From: Negativicoccus succinicivorans
Lineage (GTDB): Bacteria > Bacillota > Negativicutes > Veillonellales > Negativicoccaceae
DNA: 18,890 nt
NCBI RefSeq assembly: GCF_018373335.1
Contig: NZ_JAHAHH010000013.1
Span: 1 to 18,890, forward strand
Direction of reading: 5' to 3'
Shown here: positions 1 through 7,555 of the stretch, one piece after another
Numbering within the stretch: the stretch's first letter is position 1
How the letters are laid out: each line of letters opens with the position of its first letter
Made by a program: the position numbers and the translations under genes
Notes under the pieces: model-generated
What the model was told of the DNA's origin: nothing
Databases searched by the model: none
Seen by the model: the letters and a program-made list of their open reading frames with translations, nothing else

Positions 1-1
1 G

Positions 2-1168
2 GCGGCGGATGCGGAAGTCGAATTCGTGCGCGCCTTGGCGCGGAACTTGAAACTGCCCTTTTACCGTTTGGACGCGGACGTGCCGCGGGCGGTGCGAACG
101 ACCGGCGACTCGGTCGAAACCGCGGCGCGGGCATTGCGTTACCGCGCGCTTGAAAAGTTGCGCGAGCAAGAGGGATATACCCTGCTTGCCGTGGCGCATC
201 ATGCCGATGATCAGGCGGAAACCGTGCTTCACCATGTATTGCGCGGTACGGGTCTGACGGGGCTTGGCGGTATGCGGGCGAGAAACGGCCATATCGTGCG
301 TCCGTTTCTCGGCGTCACGCGGGCGGAAATCGAAACCTACTTGACGCATTTTCCGTACACGCCCTGCCTGGATGAGACGAATGCGGACACGACCTATTTG
401 CGAAACGCGTTGCGTCATGAAGTACTGCCGCGTCTTGCGAAATATAATCCGCGCATTTGCGAGCACTTGGTCCGGCTCGCGACCACGGCCGCCGCGGATG
501 ACGAGTATTTGGAAAATGTCACTGCCGACGTTCTCACGCGTATTACGCGGCGCAAATCAGGGCGCGTCATGGTTTCCCGCGGCGCGTTCAACGACTTGCC
601 GAAAGCATTGCAACGGCGCGTCGTTCGCAAATTGTGGCGAGAAGAAAGCGGTACAACGCTTTCGTTCGCGCACACCGAACGTCTTGTCGCCTGGTTTGCG
701 ACGGGAGAAACCGGTACCGAACAGAACTTGTACGGTCTGACGGCGGTACTGACCTCAGCCGATGCGTGGCTCGCGCCGCAAGCGGCGGTCGCTATAGAAA
801 CCGCGCCGGTGACGCGAGCGGCGGTCGATCCGCTGACGCTCGGAGACGTGCGGGTGCGCATCCGCACGCTTGCGGAAGGCGAAACGGCGCCATGGGTTAT
901 TCCGGCGCGTGTTCTGACCGGTCCCTTGACATTGCGTTACCGGCGCGCCGGCGATCGGATCCCGTTTCCTTTCGGCACGAAAAAATTGAGCGATTATTTT
1001 ATTGATAGTAAAGTGCCGCGCCGTTGTCGTGACAGCGTCGTGCTGCTCGCCGATGACAGGCACGTATACGCGGCCTTTGATTATTTTACATTACATGACT
1101 TTTCAGGTGTTACAACGGTCAATGACCGGCCGGAACGGCTGGCGATTGATGTAGAGGAGGATAAATAA
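2..1168 (+). CDS. tilS: tRNA(Ile)-lysidine synthase TilS, 5'-truncated by window edge
   Basis: TilS uses ATP and lysine to turn the wobble cytidine of tRNA-Ile(CAU) into lysidine, so that the tRNA reads AUA. The frame is open from base 2, so the true start and the N-terminal PP-loop (SGGxDS) lie outside the window. The GTG at 26 is internal and not a credible start. Visible hallmarks are a HHADDQAETVLHH block near the beginning, then LRNALRHEVLPRL, both typical of the N-terminal ATPase/linker region. The C-terminal TilS domain is recognisable by RYRRAGDRIPFPFG followed by KKLSDYFID and VPRRCRDSVVLLAD. The stop codon overlaps the hpt start by one base (TAATG), and the hpt ribosome binding site lies inside the end of tilS. 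This implies translational coupling. The tilS-hpt-ftsH order is classical for Firmicutes. Confidence 0.93.
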   Translation, partial: AADAEVEFVRALARNLKLPFYRLDADVPRAVRTTGDSVETAARALRYRALEKLREQEGYTLLAVAHHADDQAETVLHHVLRGTGLTGLGGMRARNGHIVRPFLGVTRAEIETYLTHFPYTPCLDETNADTTYLRNALRHEVLPRLAKYNPRICEHLVRLATTAAADDEYLENVTADVLTRITRRKSGRVMVSRGAFNDLPKALQRRVVRKLWREESGTTLSFAHTERLVAWFATGETGTEQNLYGLTAVLTSADAWLAPQAAVAIETAPVTRAAVDPLTLGDVRVRIRTLAEGETAPWVIPARVLTGPLTLRYRRAGDRIPFPFGTKKLSDYFIDSKVPRRCRDSVVLLADDRHVYAAFDYFTLHDFSGVTTVNDRPERLAIDVEEDK

Positions 1169-1707
1169 TGCATCCGAATATCGCCAAAATACTGGTGACT
1201 GAAGAAGAAATCCGCGACCGTGTCGCTGTGTTGGGGCGGGAGATTACCAACGACTACCGCGGCAAAAAATTGCTTTTAGTCGGCATTTTGAAAGGTTCCG
1301 CGGTGTTCATGGCCGATTTGATGCGCCAAATCGATTTGGACGTGCAAATCGATTTTATGGTGGTTTCGAGTTACAGCAACAGTACGCAGTCGCAGGGTCA
1401 TATTCAGATCCGTAAAGACTTGAGCACGGATATTAACGGCCGTGACGTGCTGGTGGTGGAAGATATGATCGATTCGGGCACGACGTTGTACTATCTGAAT
1501 GAGATTTTGCAAGTGCGCGGCGCCAACTCCGTCGAATTCGTCACTCTTTTGAACAAGCCGTCGCGCCGCGAAAAACAGGTCGACGTACGTTACATCGGTT
1601 TTGACGTGCCGAATGAATTCGTCGTCGGCTATGGCATTGACTTCGCGGAAAATTATCGCAACCTTCCGTTCGTGGGTGTTCTCAAACCGGAGTGCTACGA
1701 ATCATAA
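1168..1707 (+). CDS. hpt: Hypoxanthine phosphoribosyltransferase
   Basis: This purine-salvage enzyme transfers phosphoribose from PRPP to hypoxanthine (and usually guanine), giving IMP or GMP in the cytosol. The 179-residue length is normal for bacterial HPRT. The PRPP-binding signature VLVVEDMIDSGTT lies at residues 94-106. The N-terminal GKKLLLVGILKGSAVFMADL and the C-terminal YIGFDVPNEFVVGYGID are also family hallmarks. The ATG at 1168 is preceded by GAGGAGG at 1154-1160, at good spacing, and overlaps the tilS stop by one base. The two genes are therefore surely in one operon. No terminator separates hpt from ftsH, but a promoter starts at the hpt stop codon. Confidence 0.95.
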   Translation: MHPNIAKILVTEEEIRDRVAVLGREITNDYRGKKLLLVGILKGSAVFMADLMRQIDLDVQIDFMVVSSYSNSTQSQGHIQIRKDLSTDINGRDVLVVEDMIDSGTTLYYLNEILQVRGANSVEFVTLLNKPSRREKQVDVRYIGFDVPNEFVVGYGIDFAENYRNLPFVGVLKPECYES

Positions 1708-1736
1708 TTGTAAAAAAATTCTCATCATGATAAAAT
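1708..1736 (+). promoter_or_regulatory. Candidate sigma-A promoter for ftsH
   Basis: TTGTAA (1708-1713) and TAAAAT (1731-1736) are separated by 17 bp. A TGA directly before the -10 gives an extended -10 (TGnTAAAAT). It begins at the hpt stop codon and would start transcription near 1743, about 40 nt before the ftsH start. It probably adds to read-through from tilS-hpt. Confidence 0.6.
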
Positions 1737-1783
1737 GAAATGACATTCTGTTGGGAATTGACCCATGGGAAAGGGGAAGTCAT

Positions 1784-3781
1784 TTGAATCGATTTATAAA
1801 AAACGTCAGCTTGTACGTTCTGCTGATTATTATTGCGGTATCGATGTTTACGAACTTCGTGGAGCCGCAGGAAAAGAAGTCGGATCTTACGTATTCGAAT
1901 TTCTTGACGCAAGTCGAGCAGAAAAATGTGGAATATGTCACGCTGACGAATAATTCCATTGCCGGTAAACTTAAAAACGGCACGGAATTTACCACCTATG
2001 CGCCGGATAATGACGCGCAGTTGTTGCCGATTTTACGCGCCAACAACGTGACCATTCAGGCCAAACCGCCGGAACAACCGTCCTGGTGGTTGAGCATGTT
2101 GACTTCGCTGTTGCCGATTTTGCTTTTGATTGGCGTCTGGTTCTTTATCATGAACCAAACGCAGGGCGGCGGCGGTCGCGTGATGAACTTCGGCAAGTCA
2201 CGCGCGAAAATGCATGAAGAAGGCAAAGTACATGTCACGTTTGCCGATGTCGCCGGCGAAGAAGAAGCCAAGCAGGAATTGACGGAAGTTGTTGATTTTC
2301 TGAAACACCCGGGTAAATATAACGCCATCGGCGCGAAAATTCCGAAAGGCATTTTGCTCTTCGGCCCGCCCGGTACCGGTAAAACGCTCCTGGCGAAAGC
2401 CGTTGCCGGCGAAGCGAATGTGCCGTTTTTCAGTATCAGCGGTTCGGACTTCGTCGAAATGTTTGTCGGTGTCGGCGCGTCCCGTGTCCGTGATCTGTTT
2501 GTCCAGGCGAAGAAGAACGCGCCCTGCATCGTCTTTATTGATGAAATCGATGCGGTCGGTCGCCAGCGCGGTTCCGGCCTCGGCGGCGGTCATGATGAAC
2601 GTGAACAAACGCTGAACCAGCTCTTAGTCGAGATGGACGGTTTTGGCGCGAACGAAGGCATTATTACGCTTGCAGCAACGAACCGACCGGATATTTTGGA
2701 TCCGGCGCTCTTGCGTCCGGGGCGTTTTGACCGTCAGGTCGTAGTCAGCCGTCCGGATTTGCGCGGCCGGGAAGCGATCCTGAAAGTCCACGCGAAAAAT
2801 AAACCTTTGGAAGGCGATATCGACCTTAAGATTATCGCCAAGAAAACGCCGGGCTTTACCGGCGCGGATTTGGCCAACCTTTTAAACGAAGCAGCGCTGT
2901 TGGCGGCGCGGCAAAACAAGAAGACGATCGGTATGGCGGAACTCGAAGAAGCGAGCGAAAAAGTCGCCTACGGTCCGGAACGTCGCAGCCACGTGGTGAG
3001 CGAACGGGAACGCAAAATTACCGCGTACCATGAATCGGGTCACGCGATTATCGCCGAACTGATGCCGGAAGCGGATAAAGTTCACAAAGTGACGATCGTA
3101 CCGCGCGGCCAGGCGGGCGGCTATACCATGACGCTGCCGCAGGAAGAACGCGCGTACATTACCAAGTCGCAACTCTTATCCGAAATTCGCGTCTTGATGG
3201 GCGGTCGCGTGGCGGAAGAAATCACATTCAACGAGATCTCTTCCGGCGCGTCCAACGACTTGGAGCGCGTCACTCAGATTTTGCGCAATATGATTATGCG
3301 CTGGGGCATGAGCACGCGCTTGGGTCCGATGACATTCGGGGAACATCAGGAACAGATTTTCCTCGGCAAACAACTCGGCTCCGAACGCAACTACGGCGAA
3401 GATATCGCCACCGCGATTGACGAAGAAATGCGTAAATACGCGGAAGAAGCCTACGCGGAAACCAAAAAGCTGCTGCTCGAAAATCAGGATGTATTGGAAG
3501 CGATGGCACAGGCGCTTTTGGAAGTCGAAACGATCGACTCCAAGCAGGTCGCCAACCTTTTCAAATACAAATCGATCACGCCTCCGCCGGGCGCATCGCA
3601 GGCGGAGGATCTCGATGACGGAACCACGGTGGAAGCGCCGCCGCTTCCGGATCCGACGGCCGAACAGCCGTGGCGTCAACCGCCGCCGGCGCCGCCGGTC
3701 GCTCCGAAGCCGGGACCGGAAACCCCGCCTTCACCGAGCGGTGATGTGCCGCCGAAAGATCGCTGGCACCGCGAGGACTGA
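1784..3781 (+). CDS. ftsH: ATP-dependent zinc metalloprotease FtsH (TTG start)
   Basis: FtsH is a membrane-anchored AAA+ hexameric protease that degrades misfolded membrane proteins and short-lived regulators. I choose the TTG at 1784. It has AAGGGGAAG at 1771-1779 as ribosome binding site and gives the usual N-terminus (LNRFIKN then a hydrophobic segment). The upstream TTG at 1751 adds 11 atypical residues. The order is: first membrane helix (about residues 7-26), extracytoplasmic loop, second helix (after PSWWLSML), AAA+ domain with Walker A GPPGTGKT at 194-201, Walker B CIVFIDEIDAVG, the SRH region AATNRPDILDPALLRPGRFD, and the peptidase zinc site HESGH at 416-420. The third zinc ligand is probably the Asp of SNDLERVTQI. 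The last 50 or so residues are a proline-rich, probably disordered tail. Length is 665 residues. A bidirectional terminator follows directly. Confidence 0.96.
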   Translation: MNRFIKNVSLYVLLIIIAVSMFTNFVEPQEKKSDLTYSNFLTQVEQKNVEYVTLTNNSIAGKLKNGTEFTTYAPDNDAQLLPILRANNVTIQAKPPEQPSWWLSMLTSLLPILLLIGVWFFIMNQTQGGGGRVMNFGKSRAKMHEEGKVHVTFADVAGEEEAKQELTEVVDFLKHPGKYNAIGAKIPKGILLFGPPGTGKTLLAKAVAGEANVPFFSISGSDFVEMFVGVGASRVRDLFVQAKKNAPCIVFIDEIDAVGRQRGSGLGGGHDEREQTLNQLLVEMDGFGANEGIITLAATNRPDILDPALLRPGRFDRQVVVSRPDLRGREAILKVHAKNKPLEGDIDLKIIAKKTPGFTGADLANLLNEAALLAARQNKKTIGMAELEEASEKVAYGPERRSHVVSERERKITAYHESGHAIIAELMPEADKVHKVTIVPRGQAGGYTMTLPQEERAYITKSQLLSEIRVLMGGRVAEEITFNEISSGASNDLERVTQILRNMIMRWGMSTRLGPMTFGEHQEQIFLGKQLGSERNYGEDIATAIDEEMRKYAEEAYAETKKLLLENQDVLEAMAQALLEVETIDSKQVANLFKYKSITPPPGASQAEDLDDGTTVEAPPLPDPTAEQPWRQPPPAPPVAPKPGPETPPSPSGDVPPKDRWHRED

Positions 3782-3830
3782 ACATACAAAAAACGACTGC
3801 ATCGTGGGATGCGGTCGTTTTTTTGTATGT
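3782..3830. terminator. Bidirectional intrinsic terminator after ftsH
   Basis: An 11-bp stem, ACGACTGCATC (3793-3803) with GATGCGGTCGT (3808-3818) and one G-T wobble, has a GTGG loop and a 7-T run at 3818-3824. The A-run before the stem and the ACATAC/GTATGT flanks extend the symmetry, so it could stop transcription from either side. Confidence 0.9.
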
Positions 3831-3851
3831 TAACAACAGCATGAGGATAAC

Positions 3852-3880
3852 TTGACAAATTGTAAACCTGTTTTTATAAT
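3852..3880 (+). promoter_or_regulatory. Consensus sigma-A promoter for birA-coaX-dusB
   Basis: TTGACA (3852-3857) and TATAAT (3875-3880) are perfect hexamers with 17-bp spacing, 39 bp before the birA start. The spacer contains TTGTAAACC (3860-3868), which matches one half of the classical biotin operator. It lies just after the ftsH terminator, so birA starts a separate transcription unit. Confidence 0.88.
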
Positions 3881-3918
3881 AAGAATACATTCATCACGTA
3901 AAAAAGGAGTGGCAAAGC

Positions 3919-4902
3919 ATGCGCAATAAGATTTTGGATTACTTCCGAAACGCTCACGGCGAGTACGTTTCGGGGCAACAAATTTCCGATGATCTGAAAG
4001 TTTCACGAACCGCCATTTGGAAACATATCAAGGTCCTTAAAGAACGCGGTTACGTATTCGAGTCGAGCACACGCAAAGGGTATCGGCTGCTGCATGCGCC
4101 CAACCTTCTGACGGAACTTGAAATCAACAGTGTACTTTCTACCGAATCGTTCGGGCGCAATATTATTTATCGCGAGACGGCGCCCTCCACAAACGCCATC
4201 GCCAAAGAAGAAGCGCGGCGCGGCGCGCCGGAAGGAACGATTGTGGTCGCCGAAGAGCAAACCGGCGGTCGCGGCCGTTTGCAGCGCGCGTGGTTTTCTC
4301 CCTATGCGAAGGGAATTTGGTTCTCACTGATTTTGCGGCCGCATTTTTCGCCGCTCGAAGCGTCGAAGTGCACGTTATTGGCCGCCGTTGCTCTGGTGCG
4401 TGCGTTCCATCAGGCGGGGCTCACCGAAACCGGCATCAAATGGCCGAATGATTTACTGGTGAAACGTCGCAAAATCGTCGGCATCCTGACGGAAATGGAC
4501 GCGACGATGGAAGAGATCAATTACATCGTCATGGGGATGGGCATCAACACTGATGTCGCCCGTGTCGATTTGCCGGAAGACTTGCGGGATAAAGCGACTT
4601 CGTTTTTGCTGGAAGGCGTACGTATTCCGCGCAAAGAATTGCTTAATTTGATCTTGGTGGAGCTCGAAACACTGTATGCGGAAGTGGAAACGAACGGCTT
4701 CGCTACCATTCTTGACGAATGGCGCAAATATTCGGTGACTCTCGGCCGCGATATCAATGTCATCACGCCGGGCTACACGTACAGCGGTAAAGCGGTGGAT
4801 ATAGACTCCGACGGTTGCCTCCTGGTGGAAACGGATCACGGCGTCGAACGCGTACTGGCGGGCGAGGTTTCGATTCGCTACAAAGATGAACCTGCGCTAT
4901 AA
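3919..4902 (+). CDS. birA: Biotin-protein ligase / biotin repressor BirA
   Basis: BirA makes biotinyl-5'-AMP and attaches biotin to acceptor lysines of carboxylase or decarboxylase subunits. The long form also represses biotin genes. This 327-residue protein is the long, bifunctional kind. An N-terminal winged HTH spans about residues 1-65 (ISDDLKVSRTAIWKHIKVL, then a wing near GYRLL). The catalytic domain follows, with GGRGRLQR at 116-123 (the biotinyl-AMP loop) and KWPNDLLV from residue 174. A small C-terminal SH3-like domain ends the protein (VLAGEVSIRY). The ATG at 3919 has AAAAAGGAG just upstream. It ends 11 bp before coaX and shares its transcript. Whether it represses itself is open. 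Confidence 0.95.
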   Translation: MRNKILDYFRNAHGEYVSGQQISDDLKVSRTAIWKHIKVLKERGYVFESSTRKGYRLLHAPNLLTELEINSVLSTESFGRNIIYRETAPSTNAIAKEEARRGAPEGTIVVAEEQTGGRGRLQRAWFSPYAKGIWFSLILRPHFSPLEASKCTLLAAVALVRAFHQAGLTETGIKWPNDLLVKRRKIVGILTEMDATMEEINYIVMGMGINTDVARVDLPEDLRDKATSFLLEGVRIPRKELLNLILVELETLYAEVETNGFATILDEWRKYSVTLGRDINVITPGYTYSGKAVDIDSDGCLLVETDHGVERVLAGEVSIRYKDEPAL

Positions 4903-4913
4903 AGGAGAACTCT

Positions 4914-5678
4914 ATGCTACTGGTTATGGACGTCGGCAATACGAATATCGTGCTCGGCGTATTTGAAGGTCACGAACTCAAAGATTCGTGGCGGATTTCT
5001 ACGGATCGTTTTCGGACGACCGATGAATATGGCGTATTAATCGGCAACTTATTCCACTACAACAAGGTCAAAATGACGGATGTGGAAGCGATTATGGTAT
5101 CGTCCGTTGTGCCTCCGGTCAATCCGACGTTGGAGCGAATGGCGCTGCGTTACTTCAACGTGCAAGCGACATTTGTCGGCCCGGGTACGAAAACCGGCAT
5201 GAATATTAAATATGAAAATCCGCGGGAAGTCGGCGCTGACCGTATCGTCAACGCCGTGGCCGCCTACGAACGTTTCGGCGGACCGCTGGTGGTCATTGAC
5301 TTCGGTACGGCGACGACCTATTGCGCCATCTCGGAGAAAGGCGATTACTTGGGCGGCGCGATTGCTCCCGGCGTCGGGATTTCGATGGAAGCGCTTTTTC
5401 AGCGCGCCGCGAAGTTGCCGCGTATCGAACTCAAGAAAACGGATGGCGTCATCTGCAAAAATACGATTGCCAGCATGCAGGCCGGTGTTTTCTACGGCTA
5501 TGTCGGTCAGGTGGACGGCATCGTCAATCGCATGAAGCAAGAGCTGGGCGATGACGCGGCGGTCGTAGCTACCGGCGGTTTGGCAGCGTTGATCGCGGGT
5601 GAATCGCAGACGATCGACTATGTCGCGCCGATGTTGACTTTGGAAGGACTTTTACTCTTATATGAACGCAACAAATAA
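4914..5678 (+). CDS. coaX: Type III pantothenate kinase
   Basis: CoaX phosphorylates pantothenate, the first step of coenzyme A synthesis. It is the ASKHA-fold version, insensitive to CoA feedback. Family motifs are clear. DVGNTNIVLG sits at the N-terminus (phosphate loop). GADRIVNAVAA starts at residue 107. VIDFGTATTYC contains Asp129, with GGAIAPGVGIS after it and the C-terminal ATGGLA segment later. The 254-residue length is typical. The ATG at 4914 follows AAAGGAG at 4901-4907. The gene sits between birA and dusB and overlaps dusB by 17 bp, a tight operon arrangement seen in many Firmicutes, where coaX is often next to birA or ftsH. Confidence 0.95.
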   Translation: MLLVMDVGNTNIVLGVFEGHELKDSWRISTDRFRTTDEYGVLIGNLFHYNKVKMTDVEAIMVSSVVPPVNPTLERMALRYFNVQATFVGPGTKTGMNIKYENPREVGADRIVNAVAAYERFGGPLVVIDFGTATTYCAISEKGDYLGGAIAPGVGISMEALFQRAAKLPRIELKKTDGVICKNTIASMQAGVFYGYVGQVDGIVNRMKQELGDDAAVVATGGLAALIAGESQTIDYVAPMLTLEGLLLLYERNK

Positions 5679-6651
5679 TACACCCGCCATCGGCGGCGTG
5701 AAGCTGCGCAACCGCGTGGCGCTCGCGCCGATGGCGGGCATTTGCGATCAGACGTACCGACGACTTGCGACGGCGCAGGGCGTCGGTTTCGTTTGTACGG
5801 AAATGATCAGCGCCAAAGGTCTTTTATATCATAATGATAAAACGCTGCGCATGTTGGCGCTGGCGGAAGATGAGCATCCGGTCGCGGTGCAGATCTTCGG
5901 ACATGTACCGGAAGAATTGGCGAAAGCGGCGCAAATCGTCGCGCGAGCGGGCGCGGATATCATTGACCTCAACATGGGCTGCCCCGTCGCCAAAGTCGTC
6001 AAAAACGGCGACGGTTCGGCACTCCTGCGCGACGTGCCGCAGGCGGCCGCCTGCATCGCCGCGATGGCGGACGCGGTGGATGTGCCGGTCACGGCGAAAA
6101 TCCGTCTCGGTTGGGATGACGATTCCCGCAACGCCGTGGCGGTGGCGCGCGCTTTGGCCGCCGCCGGCGCCGCCGCGCTCACCGTGCACGGGCGCACGCG
6201 CGAACAGGGCTACAGCGGTAAAGCGGACTGGCGGGCGATCGCCGAAGTCGTCGCCGCGATCGAGATTCCCGTTTGGGGAAACGGCGATGTGGTGGACGGA
6301 CCGAGCGCGGCCCGAATGCTCGCGGAAACGAACGCGGCCGGCGTCGCTATCGGTCGCGCCGCCATGGGCAACCCGTTTATTTTTCATGAAGTCACGACCT
6401 ATCTCGCGACCGGTGAAAGCGTTGCTCCGCCAACGGCAACGGAACGCTTGACCATGTGCCGCCGGCACTTGCATATGCTCGCCGCCGAAAAAGGGGAAAC
6501 GGTCGCCGTTCGGCAAATGCGCACGCACGCGATCGGCTACCTGCGCGGCTTGCGCAAATCTGCCGCCTTACGACGGGAATTGATGCAGGCGGAAACGCTC
6601 GCGCGCTGGGACGAACTCTTGACGAAAGCGCTTTCTTTTGTCACGGTGTAG
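5662..6651 (+). CDS. dusB: tRNA-dihydrouridine synthase (DusB type)
   Basis: This FMN-dependent enzyme reduces specific uridines in the tRNA D-loop with NADPH. The TIM-barrel starts with RNRVALAPMAGICDQTYRRL. The catalytic cysteine is Cys107 in NMGCPVAKVV, followed by NGDGSALL. FMN and RNA contacts are expected in TAKIRLGWDD, LTVHGRTREQGYSG and WGNGDV. The C-terminal helical domain carries the RQMRTHAIGYLRGL motif common in DusB. Length is 329 residues. The ATG at 5662 lies inside the 3' end of coaX. GGAAGGA at 5641-5647 is a rather distant ribosome binding site, so coupling to coaX translation is likely. An alternative GTG at about 5698 would remove a normal N-terminus. The subtype is judged from motif similarity, not a tree. 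Confidence 0.93.
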   Translation: MNATNNTPAIGGVKLRNRVALAPMAGICDQTYRRLATAQGVGFVCTEMISAKGLLYHNDKTLRMLALAEDEHPVAVQIFGHVPEELAKAAQIVARAGADIIDLNMGCPVAKVVKNGDGSALLRDVPQAAACIAAMADAVDVPVTAKIRLGWDDDSRNAVAVARALAAAGAAALTVHGRTREQGYSGKADWRAIAEVVAAIEIPVWGNGDVVDGPSAARMLAETNAAGVAIGRAAMGNPFIFHEVTTYLATGESVAPPTATERLTMCRRHLHMLAAEKGETVAVRQMRTHAIGYLRGLRKSAALRRELMQAETLARWDELLTKALSFVTV

Positions 6652-6665
6652 TACACAAATGTGCG

Positions 6666-6694
6666 TGGACTCAGTTCGCGTACTGTGATATAAT
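6666..6694 (+). promoter_or_regulatory. Extended -10 promoter for greA
   Basis: TGGACT (6666-6671) is 17 bp from a perfect TATAAT (6689-6694). TGA before the -10 makes it an extended -10 element. It begins 15 bp after the dusB stop and would give a leader of about 55 nt, rich in A and T, before greA. Confidence 0.75.
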
Positions 6695-6755
6695 TCAAAT
6701 AATATTGTTTTGTTTATTTGGTATTTATTTATATAAGTTAGGAGTTTGGAACGAT

Positions 6756-7241
6756 ATGACGCAGGGAATGGAAGTCAGCGCCGCTTTCTTGGAAGAAATG
6801 AAAGAGGAGCTTGCTCAATTAAAATCAAAGACCCGTTTGGAAGTGGCGGAACGACTGAAGGAAGCCATCGCTCTCGGGGATTTAAGTGAAAACTCGGAAT
6901 ATGAAGACGCCAAAAATCAGCAGGCGTTTGTCGAAGGCCGGATCGCCGAACTGGAAGAACGTATTCGCAACGCGGTGATTATCGCCAACCCGAAAGGCAA
7001 GAAAGTATCGCTCGGCTCGGTCGTCACTATCAAAGACCAGAACGGGGAAACGCTTGAATACACGATCGTAGGTTCCGCGGAAGCGGATCCGTTTGAAGAT
7101 AAAATCTCCAACGAATCTCCCGTCGGCAAAGCGCTGATCGGCAAGAAAGCCAAAGATAAAGTAACGGTGCAGGCGCCGGAGCAGGTACTCGAATACGAGA
7201 TCGTTAAAGTCGTGAATACCGCCGGCAAAAAGAAAGCGTAA
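6756..7241 (+). CDS. greA: Transcription elongation factor GreA
   Basis: GreA enters the secondary channel of RNA polymerase and stimulates cleavage of backtracked RNA. The 161-residue protein has the N-terminal antiparallel coiled coil (about residues 8-80). Its tip GDLSENSEYEDAKNQQAF carries the functionally essential acidic residues Asp42 and Glu45. A C-terminal FKBP-like domain follows, with SLGSVVTIKD, the PFEDKISNESPVGKALIG signature and VQAPEQVLEYEIVKV. The frame is open much further upstream, but only the ATG at 6756 gives a family-like N-terminus. AGGAG at 6740-6744 precedes it by 11 nt. A second in-frame ATG at 6768 is possible. In many Firmicutes greA is followed directly by lysS; here the two are over 5 kb apart. 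Confidence 0.95.
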   Translation: MTQGMEVSAAFLEEMKEELAQLKSKTRLEVAERLKEAIALGDLSENSEYEDAKNQQAFVEGRIAELEERIRNAVIIANPKGKKVSLGSVVTIKDQNGETLEYTIVGSAEADPFEDKISNESPVGKALIGKKAKDKVTVQAPEQVLEYEIVKVVNTAGKKKA

Positions 7242-7555
7242 CGTTTTCCGTAAGAGCCGCCCAAAGAAGATAAAAACGCAAAAAAATATAATTTACACTA
7301 TCTTTATAATAAAAATGAAGTATAAGTCGAAGCAAATAAAAGTTAACAAAAACTAAAGATTGTGAAAAATTTGCTTATAAAGAAACCCCGCGGCCTCGCA
7401 CTCGGGGCTTCTTTTTTTATAAGTGGAAGCTTGACTTATAGATTTGCTGTATTATTCAAAACGCGCCGACCCGCCTATACTGACAGTGAGGACAACAGGC
7501 ATTGATTAAGCGCGCAGTCGATGCCATGGTAAAAAATGTACAGGAGGATTGTCTC
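7242..7555 (+). other. Non-coding region between greA and speF1
   Basis: I see no credible gene in these 314 bp. The first part is very AT-rich, with two TATAAT sequences (7287 and 7305) but no well-spaced -35. A terminator-like hairpin sits at 7382-7418. The near-identical 13-mers TATAAGTCGAAGC (7321-7333) and TATAAGTGGAAGC (7418-7430) lie on either side of it. The second is part of an inverted repeat ending at 7440. TTGACT (7431-7436) and TATTAT (7450-7455) are only 13 bp apart, so they do not make a standard promoter. TATACT at 7476 lacks a good -35. The speF1 promoter is therefore unassigned. Confidence 0.6.
7373..7423. terminator. Intrinsic terminator between greA and speF1, probably bidirectional
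   Basis: GAAACCCCG (7382-7390) pairs with CGGGGCTTC (7403-7411) except for one A-C mismatch, and seven Ts follow (7412-7418). The outer CTTATAA (7374-7380) and TTATAAG (7417-7423) extend the symmetry. It lies 140 nt after greA, so it may end the greA transcript or act within a leader if a promoter lies upstream. Confidence 0.75.

Noticed and set aside
6456..6755. Upstream extension of the greA frame into dusB
   Set aside because: The extension overlaps dusB, has no family similarity and lies before the greA promoter. The ATG at 6756 gives a normal GreA.
7431..7455. Promoter TTGACT/TATTAT before speF1
   Set aside because: The spacing is only 13 bp, too short for a normal sigma-A promoter.
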